64,000 bases of DNA from Tolypeutes matacus (Eukaryota > Chordata > Mammalia > Cingulata > Chlamyphoridae). Both the position numbers and the translations under genes were made by a program. The stretch spans positions 3,131,004-3,195,003 of the forward strand of contig JAKSZT010000142.1 of NCBI GenBank assembly GCA_026826555.1, written 5' to 3'. Position 1 is the first letter of the stretch, and each line of letters opens with the position of its first letter. The notes beneath the pieces were generated by a model that did no database searches, was not told the origin of the DNA, and worked only from the letters and a program-made list of their open reading frames with translations. Shown one piece after another: positions 1 to 12,369 of the stretch.

Positions 1-808
1 CTGCAACTCCTACCCTACAGCTCAATGGACTCATCCAAGTCACCTGGTGAGGAGACAACGATGGGAAATGGCCATCCCAGGGAATGGAGAGGGCCTGCAT
101 CTGCAGGCAGGATCATCCCACCCACCATATCCATGGGATATAAGCCTTCTCTCACTTGGAGTTGGAGTGTACATCACCATCCCAGTCACCTCTGGATTGG
201 GGGAAGAACTATGGACTAGAGTGGCCTTGATGGTATTCTCTTGCTCACATATGGTGATTCTTGCAATGCAAGAAATTATAACAATGAGGTGGAGCCAGTG
301 GCCACTTGACAGTTTTTGGGTAGGGAGGGGATGAGCAGTTGAAATACAGGGGCTTCTTTGGGAGTTGGAGGTTGTCCTGAGTACTGTTGTGGCAATGGAT
401 GTAGGCCATTTTAAATCAGCACACACCACTCAGAACTGAGTGGGAGAGAGTGTGGTCTACAGTGTGAACTGTGGTCTATGGTTGATGGCAAGGCTCCAGG
501 ATGTGTAAGTTCATTGAGGTTGGTGGGCCACACTTGTGGGAGATGTTTGTGTGGGATGTGGTCGGAGGTGTGGGAGGTGGGCAACATGGGAATTCCAGTG
601 GGTTCCGTGTAATATTTATGTAATCTAAGCACCTCTTAAAATATATGTATATATATATATAAATAACATTTTTGTAAGCAAATACACATATATGCACATA
701 TATTTATATACCATTATGCAAATATTTGTATGTATTGTGAGAATTTTGATTTTTACCCATAATAAAAAAAAAAAGAAAAAAAAAAAAGAAAACAAAAAAA
801 AAAATAAA
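1..808 (+). repeat. Copy 1 of a ~0.7 kb poly(A)-tailed retroelement 3' module
   Basis: The 5' end lies outside the window. The same sequence recurs at 6659-7357, 25292-25690 and, reversed, 26123-26441. It carries a GT-rich block (about 420-600), an AT-rich TATA/TGCATA block (640-720), an ATAAAA signal near 760 and an A-rich tail (764-808). A shared 3' end, variable 5' truncation and an A tail indicate LINE-dependent retrotransposition. From memory it resembles the 3' end of a xenarthran L1 lineage, but I cannot confirm the family. Open frames here are short, lie on both strands and recur in other copies, so I do not call genes. Confidence 0.75.
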
Positions 809-1394
809 GTTAAACCATCACGAATTGGAATTGAGGAAATACAATTTCATAATTGTTTTAAAAAGAAAGCATAGATTCATGCTCATATTACTTCCTCTTC
901 AGAGCCAGTGTAATCAGAGTACTACATTAAAGGAACTGAACAACCCTGAAAAAAAAAAAAAAAAGAGTTGTCATTAGGGGTCCATCGGATGTGTGATCAA
1001 TTCTGGTGACTCAATTAGCAGGTGGGGAGTACACAAGCAGAACAAGAGGGTCCTGTGGGCCTGTACCTTTATTGTGATCCAAGGGTGGTAGTTGGAGATT
1101 TCCAACAAGAGACAAGTTGGTTATTTTAAAGCATACTTTCATGAAAAGATGAAGGGACATGTGGTCTAAAGGCAGTAAGGATGGTTAGCCTATCATTTGG
1201 GACCAGCTATAGGTTTTGGTTGAGTTGTGTGGTTAGTGTGGGTGTTGGCCATAGATTTGACCTGTGGGAGTTTAAGCAGTAAGGATGGAAAGCTGCTTAT
1301 TAATGAGGTTAAAAGCTAGTGATGAAGCAATTGGCTCCCAAAGTAAGATGGATGCTGAGGCTGCACACAAAAATTGTTGATAGTTATGATGTAA
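809..1394. other. Unassigned non-coding stretch with an A run
   Basis: An A run sits near 948-964 and is followed by moderately GC-rich sequence to about 1390 that looks like a decayed interspersed repeat, possibly of retroviral origin. I see no supported coding frame and cannot name a family. Confidence 0.4.
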
Positions 1395-1680
1395 GGCTTT
1401 GTTTTTACATATAGTTTCACATCTCATATGTCTATACTTAGGAGTAGAATTGCTGGGTGATAAATAGTTTTATGTTTAACTTTTTGAGAAGCTGAGAAAT
1501 TATATTCCAAAGTCACCATATCATTTTCCTTTCTTAGTAGCAATTGACCTATCTTCAAGCTCTCTGATTCTTTCTTCTATCAGCTTAAAGTTGCAGGTGT
1601 GTCACTCTAGTGAATTTTTCACTTAAGTTATTGCAATTTTAATACGTATCTATATTAAATTTATGTTTTCATTATTTCTC
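1395..1680 (-). repeat. L1 fragments
   Basis: Positions 1400-1530 read as the reverse complement of the old L1M 3' UTR (a block reading 'aattgctgggtgata', then 'tttaactttttgagaa'). Positions 1545-1650 read as the reverse complement of an L1 5' region ('ctctgattctttcttctatcagct'-like). The two belong to different parts of an L1, so this is a rearranged or internally deleted remnant. Confidence 0.6.
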
Positions 1681-1689
1681 TCACTTCAT

Positions 1690-2060
1690 TATATTCTCTA
1701 TTATTCTGCTGGATCAACAGCCTCACAAGTATGATGCACTGTTATCCAGTTGTTGGGCTATAGACAAGCCTGTCTTCATGTGACAGATTGTATTTCCCAA
1801 AGATGGAGGCATCATATCTCTCATTCAACATTTTCTTCATAATGTGACCTTGCCTGTCTCCTATCAAGATTTGCAGTCTGACATACCAGCTGACCCAATG
1901 TCACTAAGACATAATTTGACCAGCTGAGCCTTTTCCAAATTATTAACCACAAAATTGTGAGAAAAATAAATGGTTATCTTAAAGCAGAAAATGTGGGATG
2001 TTTTGATAAACATGAAACTGGAATACTCACCCAGAAACTGTCTTCTGTAACCCCAGGAAG
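1690..2060 (+). repeat. Possible MLT1/MaLR-type LTR remnant
   Basis: Near 1955-2030 there is a string resembling the end of mammalian MaLR LTRs, with a 'gtgagaaaaataaatgg' polyadenylation-like motif. It is preceded by sequence like the 'catgtgacag...cccaaagatgg' part of such LTRs. It is highly diverged, so the assignment rests on short similarities only. Confidence 0.35.
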
Positions 2061-2164
2061 TCACTTCACACAGTCTTCCATATCATTCAGGTTTCCGTAT
2101 TTACTTCCCCTCTACTATTTTTACGTCAACTGTCTCAATGAAATTCTTTGTTTATTAGCGCAGT

Positions 2165-5068
2165 TGTAGGTTTAAAGAAAAATGATGCAAAAATTAAAGA
2201 GTTCATATATCCCCCTCACATCAAATTTTCCCTATTATTACCATTTTACATTAGTGTGGCAATTTCATTACAATTGGTGAAACAATATAATTATATTTGT
2301 GTTACTAACTTTAGCTAATTGTTTACAATACAGAGTACTCTTGTGTTGTATAGTTATCTAGGTTTGTGAGTGTGGTAAATTATATACAACCTAAAATTTC
2401 CCTATATATTCTTTTTTAAATATACAATTTAGTGTTAATTACATTCACAGAGTTGTGCTTCCTTCACCGTCATCCACTGCCAAAACATTTCCATTACCTC
2501 CAAGCAGAAACTCTTTACCAATTAAACTTTGACTCACAATTTCCTTCTCCACCCATCTCCTGGTAACCTGTATTCTAGTTTCTGAATTTATGAATATGCA
2601 TATTCTACTTATTTCATATAAGTGGAGATCATACAGTATTGGCCCTTTTGTGTCTGGCTTATTTCTTACAACATGATGACTTCAAGGTTCATCCATGTTA
2701 TAGAATGCATCAGAACTTCATTTAGTTTATGGGCAAATGCTATTCCACTGTATGTACAGACCACCTTTAGTTTATCTGTTCATTCATTAGTGGAAAATTG
2801 TGCTACTTATACTTTTTGGCTATTACAAATGATGCAAACAAGTACAGCAAATGTGCAAATATCTCTTTGAGTTCCTCATTTCAAATATTTTTGTTATATA
2901 CCAAGAAGTGGGATTGATGGGTCATATAGTAAATCTATATTTAATTTTCTGAGGAATCACCAAACTGTTTTCCTCAGAGGCTGAAACATCTTACATTCTC
3001 ACTAACAATGTACATGTGTTTATATTTAACTACATCCTCTCCAACACTTGTTATTTTCCATTTTTTAATAGCAGCCATTTCTAGGAGGTGTAAGATGGTA
3101 TCTCATTGTGGTTTTGATTTGCACTTCCATGATGGCTGAAGTCATTGAATATCTTTTCATATCTTTATTAGCCACTTGTATATTGTCTTTGGGGAAATGT
3201 CTATTCAAGTCTTTTCCCCATTTTTAAAATTGGGTGTTTGCCTTTTTTGTGGTGAGTTATAGTATTTCTTTATTAATTCTGGGTATTAAATCCTTATCAA
3301 ATATATAGTTTCCAAATATTGTTCTTCCATTCTTTAGGCTAAATGCGTACTATCTTGATAAAACTTTTAATGCACAATTTTTTTTTAATTCTGATGAAGT
3401 CCTATTTATCTATTTTTTCTTCTTTTTCATGTGTATGCTTTTGGTGTAAAGTCTAAGAAACCATTGCCTAACACAAAGTAATGAAGCTATTTCCCTATGT
3501 TTTCTTCTAGGGTTTTGGTCATTTTATTTCTTATATTTAGGCCTTTGATTCATTTAAGTTAATTTTTGTTTATTGTGTAAGGTAGGGTTCCACCTTCATG
3601 TTTTCGTATATAGATATCCAATTTTCCCAGCACCATTTGCTGAAGAGACTATTCTTTCTCCAGCAAGTGGACTTGGCACCCATGTCAAAAATCAACTGGG
3701 CAAAGATGTGAGGGTTTATTTCTGAAGTCTCAATTTGATTCGCTTGATTTCTATGTCTAATCTCCTGCAAGAACAAAATGTTTTTCATTTTTGTAGTTTG
3801 GAACTAAGTTTTTAAATCAAGGAGTGTGAATCCTCCAAATTTCCTCTTCTTTTTCAAGATAGTTTTGGTGCTCCTCACCCTTCCATATGAATTTGATGAT
3901 TTGGCTTTGTTGAAATTCCAAAGATACCTGTTGGAATTTTGATTGGAATTTCATGGAATCTGTGTATCACTTTATGTAGAATTGACATATTAATATGTCC
4001 TTCCATTTATGTAGTTATTCCTTATTTTTCAGCTATATTTTAATTTCCTGTGTACAAGTCTTTACATCCTTATATAAATATATTCCTAGATATTTAATTA
4101 TTTTAATTGTTACTTTAAATGGATTTTTTTCTTGATTTCCTCTTCAAGTTATTCATTATTAGTGTATAAAATCACCACTTATTTTTATATGTTAATCTTG
4201 GACCCTGCCTCTTTGTTTAAATCTTTTAGCTGTAGGAGTTTGTGGTGGATTTTTCAGGAGTCTGTGTATATATTCATTTCATTTACAGATAGAAAGGTGT
4301 ACCAAATTTTGTCAAATGCCTTTTCTTCATATATTGAAATAATCATGTGGTTTTTGTCGTTCATTCTATTATTGTGGTATGTTGCATTAATTGATTTTCT
4401 CATGTTGAATCACACTTGCATACCTGCAATAAATCTCTCTTGATCATGGTAAATATTTTTTAGTGTGCTGTTGGATTAGATTTGCCAGTATTTTGTTAAG
4501 GAATTTTGCATTTATATTCATGAAGATTAGTGGTTTGTAATTTTTTCCTGTCTGCTATCTTTATCTGGCTTTTGTATTAGAATACTGGTCTCATAGAAAG
4601 AGCTGGACGATCTTCCTTCCTCTTCAATTTTTTCAGAAGAGTTGAGCAGTATTCATTTTAATTCTTTAAATGTTTGGTAGAACTCAGTAGTGAAGCCATC
4701 AGGCAATGGGCTTTTAATTGCTGAGAGCTTTTTAATTACTGATTCAATATCTGTATACTTGTTATTATTTTCTTGAGAGACCGTATTTCTTCATGAGTAA
4801 GTGTAAGTAGCTCTACACTGTGCTTCTAGGAATGTGTCCATTTCATCCTGGTTACCTAATTTGTTATCAAATGTTCATAGTTTTTTCATATAATCATTTT
4901 TACTTCTATGAGGTCAGCAGTAATGTCCTCCCTTTCATTTCTGATTTTAGTTATTTGTGACACCCCCCCCTCTCTTTTTTATACATCTAGCTAAAAGCTT
5001 ATTGATTTTATTGATCTTATCAAAGAACCAACATTTGGTCTCCTTGATTCTGTTTTTTTTTTTTTTTT
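2165..5068 (-). repeat. L1 LINE, ORF2 3' part and 3' UTR
   Basis: The plus strand reads as a long reverse complement of an old L1. The 3' UTR lies near 2165-3300, with typical blocks around 2610-2720 and 2910-3060. The 3' half of ORF2 continues from about 3300 to 5040 and includes the well-known stretches near 3590-3690, 3830-3960, 4195-4440 and 5000-5040. Every frame is interrupted, so the reverse transcriptase is dead. A T run at 5049-5074 ends the block. The short open frames here (for example 4132-4443) are antisense shadows of ORF2. Confidence 0.9.
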
Positions 5069-5235
5069 TTTTTTAATGCTATTTTCATTTCAACCTGAAG
5101 AACTCCCTTTAGTATTTCTTAAAGTGCAGGACTCTTGTTGACAAATTCTTGCAGTTTTTGTTTATCTACAAATGTCTTAAACTCTCTTTCAGTTTTGAAG
5201 GTTTTTTTTTCCAGATACATCATTCATACTTTTAG
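5069..5235 (-). repeat. L1 5'-region fragment
   Basis: The stretch from 'tttcaacctgaagaactcc' to 'ctctctttcagttttgaag' matches, in reverse complement, a common L1 5' portion. It probably belongs to the same or a neighbouring L1 as 2165-5068, with a large internal deletion between them. Confidence 0.55.
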
Positions 5236-6600
5236 GGAAGTTAAGGCTTAAGCCTTTAAATCTATGGTAGACCATGGATTGAAAACATGAACAAAGATTT
5301 TAATATGCAGATAATTTCCTGTTTCCAGTCTGCTTTATTTTTTCAAAAGAGTTAACTCCTAATGATAAGTTAGAGGGTTGTGATATCCTTTGGGAATTTG
5401 AACTTAGTTGACTGCTATAGGTAGAAGAAAAAACTCTCAAATGTTATATTGTGCTTTGTCTCTGAGAAAGGCTAGTTTAGTTCAGAAAGAGTAATAAAGC
5501 TTGCTGTACCACTGGAAGGTATAATTTGGTATAGTTTGCCTATTGGGGTATTATTAAGACTCCAGCTCAATCTCTTAAATTCTCCATTTTCCTAACCCTT
5601 TGTTTCTTGTTTAAAGCTAAAAATAGAAAAACAGGAGAATTATAGTCAACAGATGTCACGCAAGATCTTTAAAACTTGAGGTATTTCAGTTTTTGCTGAG
5701 AATTTTAACCTCTGATTTTAGAATCATTTTCTAGATTTCTTATACAATCTTTGTTTTATTATACCATCTAAAAATTATTTACCTCTACTTATTGGAAATG
5801 TTAACTATAACTCAACAGCAATTAGGTTTTTTGTCAAATATGTCAAATGTGTATGACCTGTAGTTTTTATAACAAAAATATTTCATTTTTGTAAAAATCT
5901 CAAAATATTCACTATAGTGTATAAGTATATTAAAATCAGAAATTCTCCTAGCTGGTAGTGGGCTGCCTCAAAACTCATATATACAATTTGTTGTTTGATT
6001 TTTACTTTTCAGAAAAAAATTAAGTCCTAGCTATGTCATGAATTGAAATATGAAGTAAGATATTGAAAAATAAGGGAAGCATACTATTGTTGTAGATTAG
6101 ACATTATTGACTACTTCTAAGAAAATCAGCAGAAATTTGAATTATTTAGAGCTTTCCATATAGTGGCTAATTAAAAAACAAATATATAAAAATTGTAGCT
6201 TTTCTACATTTCAGAAAAACAAATAAGAAATTACAATTGCAAATGAACTCATAAAAGTACAATAAAATATTATAGCTAATATTATGTTTCAAGATATAAT
6301 GAAGAAAGTTATAAAGGATTCCTAGGGGACACAAACAAAGACCTGAGTAAGTGCTGAACTAAACCATGCTTTAGGATAAGAATGTCCAATATTGTCATTA
6401 TCATATTTGTCACTAAATAATGTATAAGATTAATATATTTATAATCATTTACTTTTCAAGTTATTTGATAAATCATTCTAATTACTATAAATGAATAACT
6501 GAATGAGGCAAACCAAAATAGTTGGAGGAATAGTAATGGCTAAGGGAGTATATGTAGGTAGATATTAAAATGTAGCATAGATTTACACCAAGTAGAATAA
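5236..6600. other. AT-rich intergenic DNA without recognised content
   Basis: I see no gene, RNA or clear repeat family. The sequence is about 70 percent A+T with short homopolymers only. Confidence 0.6.
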
Positions 6601-7625
6601 CTTGCTATTGGATGAATCTCAAAATCATTATGCTAAGTGAGAGAAGCCACACTCAAAAGGCCATCCCAGGGAATGGAGAGGGCCTGCATCTGCAGGCAGG
6701 ATCATCCCACCCACCATATCCATGGGATATAAGCCCTCTCTCACTTGGAGGTGGAGAGGACATCACCATCCCAGTCCCCTCGGGATTGGGGGAAGAACTA
6801 TGGACTAGAATGGACTTGATGGTGTTCTGTTGTTCACATATGGTGATTCTAGCAATGGAAGAAATTATAACAATGAGGTGGAGCCAGTGGCCACTAGACA
6901 CTTTTGGGGCAGGGAGGGGATGAGCAGTTGAAATACAGGGGCTTCTTTGGGATTTGGAGGTTGTCCTGAGTACCTTTGTGGCAACGGATGTAGGCCATTT
7001 TAAAATAGCACACACCACTAAGAACTGTGTGGGAGAGAGTGTTGTCTACGGGGTGAACTGTGGTCTATGGTTGGTGGCAAGGCCCCGGGATGTGTAAGTC
7101 CATTGAGGGTGGTGGGCCACACTTGTGGGAGATGTTTGTGTGGGATGTGGTGGGAGGTGTGGGAGGTGGGCAACATGGGAATCCCAGTGGGTTCTGTGTA
7201 ATATTTTGGGTACCTAAGCACCTCTTAAAATATATTTATATATATACATAAATAACATTTTTGTAAGCAAATGCACATATATGCATATACATTTATATAT
7301 CATTTTGCAAATGTTGGTATGTATTATAAAAATTTTGATTTTTACCCACAATAAAAAGAGGTTATTTATAGTATGACTATACTTAAGTGATAGTTTAGAG
7401 ATGGCAAAACTTAGGTACCAAAAGCAGAGCACTAGTTGCCAAGGGAAAGTTCTGGGGAGGAAGGCTGACAACAAAGAGACACAGGGGAATTTTTCTGATT
7501 GATGAAACTCTTCTATATGTAACTGTGGTGGTTACCTGACTATATGTTTTTGTCAAACCTCACAGAAATGCACACTAAAAAAGATGATTATTTTTCAATA
7601 TGTAAACTATAAGTTTAAAAGTGAA
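6601..7625 (+). repeat. Old L1 3' UTR split by a module insertion
   Basis: Sequence at 6610-6658 ('ttatgctaagtgagagaag') and at 7360-7620 ('agcactagttgccaaggg', then 'ctgtggtggttacc') are consecutive parts of an L1M 3' UTR in sense orientation. The 6659-7357 module lies between them, so it jumped into an older L1. Confidence 0.7.
6659..7357 (+). repeat. Copy 2 of the poly(A)-tailed 3' module
   Basis: It begins 5'-truncated at 'ggccatcccagg', matching position 69 of copy 1, and ends at 'cacaataaaaag'. It differs from copies 1, 3 and 4 at several shared sites (for example it reads 'ggtacctaagc' where copies 1, 3 and 4 have 'gtaatctaagc'), so it belongs to a separate subgroup or is older. A short repeated 'aaaag' on both sides may be the remains of a target duplication. 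Confidence 0.75.
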
Positions 7626-8879
7626 AAAAAATGCTTGATACTGTTATTAGGAATTGATTGTAGGATTTTCTGAATTAAAGTCAATTATCACTCCTCTCTG
7701 GTGAGAACCAATATATTAAATAGAATTATTAAAAAAGGAAGAGCTCAGATATAACTGTCATTACGGGTAAAATCGTATTGGACTTGCAACCCAAAAGTGT
7801 TCTTATCACTTTCTTTTAATTTTAACCCTCGGACCTAACCAAAGGGAAATCTTGCTGAACAAAACCCAAGCAACAGCAAAAGTAATTCTGTATTGCACAT
7901 ACCTTTCCAAATCTGCCTGTAGAAGAGGGAGCAGGAACAGAGAAGGTCTCTGTGTGGATGCAGGCTACTTCAAAAGAGCAAGTCTATAAAATACTGAGGT
8001 CTCCTGTTCAGTATCTTTCCCAAATCTCATTAATTTGTTAGTAAATGAGTGGTGGATGGAAGGAAGGAAGGAAGGCTAAAAGCTTGTACTTGCTTATATC
8101 ATGAGGGTGAAAATATCTGTATTATATAGTGATGGAGGACAGCATGTTGGGAGAAAAGAAAAAAAAATCCTCTTGAAAATTTTCATTCACAAATTCACTG
8201 GACAAATGTATCCAGATAGATTATTTTTAAAATAATCGTATGAAGACAATTAGCTTACTCTTTGGAGAAAGCATCAAGTAGTTAGTATTTTTTTTTTTCT
8301 AAACTGGCATAAGGTATCATAAAAATAATTTAGAAATAATTTATATTTATATCACAGTTTTGCAATAATTCATTCAATAAATTTTCAACCACTCGATCAA
8401 TTAGTAATCTTACAATAATAAACTTCTAGATTTATTGTAACACTGTCAAGCATTCCATGTCCTGGACTCAAAGAAGAGTTATTTGAGGTCAAATGCAATC
8501 CAAACTGCACATAAAATATTTTATTCAGAAAATTAGCTGCTCAATATAAAACAACTACTGTGTGTGTGAAAATGAAGAAAACATAGAAAATAACTTATTG
8601 AAGTGCTGTGGGTCTTCTGAATCTTGTCTATGAAATATCCAATAGAAGGGAATAAGATTATCTTTAGATCTCTGATGAAGTTGAAGTTTCTTTTATGATA
8701 ACTGACCTAGTTACCTAGATTGCAAAGAGGGATATTAGAAATAAGGTGAAAAGGAGGCAAACTTGTAACAGAACCAGTATAGTGTACAAGTTTGGGCAGG
8801 GGTGGCCTTATGCTTACTTGCTTTCTTTTTTATTTTTTCTTTGTGTTTTAAATTTCTAGATGACATAGTTCTGAATGCC
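7626..8879. other. Intergenic DNA, no gene seen
   Basis: It contains a short GGAA microsatellite (about 8058-8075) and A/T runs. I recognise no coding frame or repeat family. Confidence 0.55.
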
Positions 8880-9365
8880 AAGGAGTGTGATTACACCTTT
8901 TGTTATGTGATCTGACTCCATTTGGCTTACATTTCTACCTCATCTTTTGTCATCAACCCCTACCCCCACTTTCCACTGCCCACCCACAACTCACTCACTT
9001 TTCACTCCCACCTCTCTAAACCCTATCTCTGCCCTATGAAATTATGCATTGGCTTCACAGTATGCCATGCTGTTTCATGTTTTGATGCATTTTTACTTAC
9101 TGGTCCTTTGGTCTGGAATATCTTCTCCACCTATCTAATGCCTCTTCCTACTGGAAGCCTACCCTGAACCTGCTCTTATATAGATGCCACTCTTGTGCTC
9201 TCCTATAAAACCTTGTGTATCTGGGTAACATAGTGTTGTTCATTCCTCAATATAATCACAAGTTTACTTATTTCTTCATTCATAGGCTGTGAATTTCATG
9301 AAGCCCTGGGTATATCTTCTGGCACTCTGTAGGGACTCAAAAGATTATGTGAAGATGGTTGGATG
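8880..9365 (+). repeat. L2 LINE 3' end
   Basis: Pyrimidine-rich text at 8940-9020, a 'ggtctggaatatcttctccacct' block near 9108-9131, 'gctgtgaatttcatgaagccctggg' near 9287 and a 'ggcactctgtagggactcaaaag' end near 9320 follow the order of the L2 3' end. The open frame at 8922-9167 is inside this repeat and is not a gene. Confidence 0.7.
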
Positions 9366-9883
9366 CACTGTGCCTGTGGCAAGTGAGTGACTAAATTTCA
9401 CTACACTATTAACCAGAGATTACCACTAAATGCAGTTTTCTGCTACTGAATAGAATTTAAACAGGCACAAGAATAAACACATATGGTGAGGTGTCATCTG
9501 TTTACATTCTATAAAAACAGACTACCAATAATAATAATAACACTAAAATACAATGCGTTTTATAAGGATTAGAAACATGCTAAAAGCAATAAAAGAAACA
9601 TTTTTAAAAGTTTCTGTTATTATCTCTATATTTTAGATGAGGAAACTAAATCATGGATAATTTTTTGTTCAAATTTTCATAAGGGTAAAATGGTGGAAGT
9701 AGAATTGAAATGCCAGTCTGATAGACAGCAAATGTCAAAACTTTTAACCATTAAAGATCACAAGAAAAGTTGTTTGGTTTTTAACAATCACTTCTACTGT
9801 TTCCTTATACAGAACTTGAAACACATTATAAATGCATTCAATAATAATGTCTAAGCAAGAGAGTATCTCTTCAGAAGTGACAC
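9366..9883. other. 3' flank of the olfactory receptor gene
   Basis: Non-coding, with an (AAT)n patch near 9526-9540. On the minus strand this would hold the receptor's 3' UTR. I see no convincing polyadenylation signal close to the stop codon. Confidence 0.45.
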
Positions 9884-10822
9884 TTACCAAGTGTGTTCTG
9901 AATTTGTATGCCGAGTCCTTATTTTCTTAATAGCTGCTTTTACCTCTTGATTCCTTAATGTATAAATGATAGGATTTAGGAGAGGTGTGAAAATCATGTA
10001 AAATACCAAAAGAATTTTATCCACAGAGTATCTGCTGAAAGGCCATACATAAATAAAAACACATGGAACAAAGAACAGTGTCACAACTGTGATATGAGCT
10101 GAGAGAGTAGAAAATGCTTTAGAAGATCCACCAGCTGCATGATGCCTAACTGAATATATGATGACTGTGTAGGACACAAGCAAGAGGAGAAAGCAGATCA
10201 GGGACAGGAGACCACTGTCAGCAATGACCAAGAGTTGTAGCATGTAAGTGTCCTTGCAGGCCAGTTTGATCACAAGGGGAAGGTCACAGAAAAAGCTGTC
10301 CACAACATTGGGACCACAGAAGGGCAAATTCAACATGAATGCCATTTGACTAGATGAATGCACAAATCCAACTGCATAGGAGGATAGCAGTAGTCCAAGG
10401 AGCACTCGTGGGTTCATAGTGGTCATGTAATGGAGGGGTTTGCATATGGCAACATACCTGTCTATTGCCATAGCTACAGGCAACATCATTTCACTCCCAC
10501 CTAGGAGGTGCATGAAGAACATCTGAGAATAGCATCCCCACCATGAGATGGTCTTCTGTTCTAGGAGGAAATCCACAATCATCTTAGGGCTTGCAAATGA
10601 AGCCAGAATGATATCAATACAGGAGAGACTGATAAGCAGAAAATACATTGGTGTGTGAAGGCATGAGTCAAAGATCACAGTGACCATAATGAGAAGGTTT
10701 CCTAACACAATCCCTGCATAGACCATAGAGAAACCCAGGAAGAATAAAATCTGAAGATTCTGAGATTGGGAAAGTCCCAGCAAAATGAACTCAGATACCA
10801 CTGAATGATTTGTCCTTTCCAT
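9884..10822 (-). CDS. OR4K13: Olfactory receptor, OR4K13-like, intact
   Basis: This is a single-exon, 312-residue, seven-helix odorant receptor that would signal through the olfactory G protein in sensory-neuron cilia. The start is fixed by the family N-terminus, with an N-glycosylation site at Asn5 (NHS). Family marks in order are GN at 41-42 (TM1), LHTPMYFLL 55-63, Cys97 paired with Cys179, MAIDRYVAICKPLHY 118-132 (end of TM3), SY 217-218 (TM5), KAFSTLSAHITVV 235-247 (TM6) and PLLNPIIYTLRN 280-291 (TM7). The remembered human OR4K13 is very close throughout and ends slightly earlier. The frame has no stop or shift. Residue 115 is proline inside TM3, where relatives have leucine, which could matter for folding. 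Its neighbours are a plus-strand OR4 pseudogene 17.5 kb away and an OR tail fragment at 38.4 kb, as expected for an OR cluster. 5' non-coding exons are not visible. Confidence 0.9.
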   Translation of the reverse strand: MERTNHSVVSEFILLGLSQSQNLQILFFLGFSMVYAGIVLGNLLIMVTVIFDSCLHTPMYFLLISLSCIDIILASFASPKMIVDFLLEQKTISWWGCYSQMFFMHLLGGSEMMLPVAMAIDRYVAICKPLHYMTTMNPRVLLGLLLSSYAVGFVHSSSQMAFMLNLPFCGPNVVDSFFCDLPLVIKLACKDTYMLQLLVIADSGLLSLICFLLLLVSYTVIIYSVRHHAAGGSSKAFSTLSAHITVVTLFFVPCVFIYVWPFSRYSVDKILLVFYMIFTPLLNPIIYTLRNQEVKAAIKKIRTRHTNSEHTW

Positions 10823-12369
10823 ATTGTCAGCTTCATTCCATTATGATAAAAATAAGTGAGAAAAAGGAGGAAATTTGTTTACCAGAAAAAATGGTTCATG
10901 CTGGTACCCAATTTTGTTAACCAGGTTAAAATGACTTTATAAGTATCCTCCCCAATTTTTGTGGAATTTTATTGGTAAGTGATTTCATCAATGGTCCAGG
11001 GAAATATACCAAATAGTCAGTAGGATGCAGAATATGAGTTTCTGAAAGGCAAAAGTAAAAATAGCACATGAACCATACATGCAGGCTGTGAATGTGGTAT
11101 TAAAAGCCTCAGTACCATACCTGGATGAGATACTCAGTGGGTAACATAAGACCAGTGACTTTCCTTTTGAGGATTTTTTCTTCCTCAGTAAAATCAAAGA
11201 ATTGGACTACATGATATCTAATATATGTTTATGATATAAAAGTCTCCATGAATAAGATAGTGATCATGTTGGGTTCTATATACAGAGAAAAGTAATGAGT
11301 TTTTAATATTTTTATTCTAGAAATGATAAATTTATAAAAGAGATCCAGTATGCCAATAAGTATATTTTTACATTGACTGTGTAAAGAAATAGGAATTAAA
11401 ATCTTACATTTAAACATTAAATGTAAGATTTGAGGGCCTGAGAAATGTACCTCTTTTCTTCCTTGATCCAATCTTGCATCAGTCCCTCATAGCGAATTTT
11501 AATATTAGTGTGACCAATAGCACACACTTTTTAAGACAAAAGAAACATATATACATATATATATGAAATATATATATTTCACTCGATATTAAATGTTATT
11601 TACCTAGCAGTCAACAAATATCAAATGCATTTTCTAGGATTTTAGGTAAAATGTAAAAAAGAAACCAAATGTCATAGACAAATGTAATTGAATTTAATCC
11701 ATTTTCAGTTTATTTTCATTCATTTGCTTAATTGTTTTGTTATTGATATACTTGTCACAGGCTTTACCATGACTGAAAAAGCTGGAGGTGGCTGATTTAA
11801 GTTGATAAAAGAAATAAAGTTCCTTCAGTATAATCTTCTAAATTTATAACAGAATTTTGTCATTAATCCATACTTACTGCAAATCTGGTTTTACCAGCTC
11901 GGTTTAAAAACAAAATAAAATAATGTTACTTTTATCATTAATGATTTCAAAATTCCTAGGTTCTATACAAAGATCCTTCAGTAAAGAAAAGAACAGCCTT
12001 ACTTTTATTGCCAATCTTTCTTACCAGAAAAGAGGAATATACTTTTATCTGAAGGTGCCTTATGTGGACCCCAGGAATGATCTGCATCTCATTTTCCTAT
12101 ATCGCCATTACTTTTCTGCAATATATGGTCAATCGTTGAAAACAGAAAGAAGAGAGATCACAATGGTATATATTCTAATACTCTGAGACAATCTCCTGGG
12201 TATATTTATGCAATTGGGAATGTGTTTTTTCCCTATAGGAACATACCGTTTGGTCTCGTTCTCACTTTTCAAATCTTTGATTGAAATAACGTGATAAATT
12301 GCATCAAGTATGTAATTAAAATTATTCATTTCCATATCAAGAAGGATTATAGTTCCTTTCATGTTTTTT
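10823..12369. other. Upstream flank of OR4K13-like gene
   Basis: No coding frame here is supported. A palindromic AT block, mainly TATA/CATATA repeats, lies at 11547-11580. The receptor promoter and upstream exon should lie on this side, but I cannot locate them from sequence. Confidence 0.4.

Noticed and set aside
40..429. 129-codon minus-strand open frame, with a similar one at 6653-7018
   Set aside because: Both lie on the antisense strand of the same interspersed module. Their likeness reflects repeat copies, not a gene family.
4132..4443. 103-codon plus-strand open frame
   Set aside because: It is the antisense of L1 ORF2.
8922..9167. 81-codon open frame
   Set aside because: It falls inside an L2 3' end and has no protein motif.
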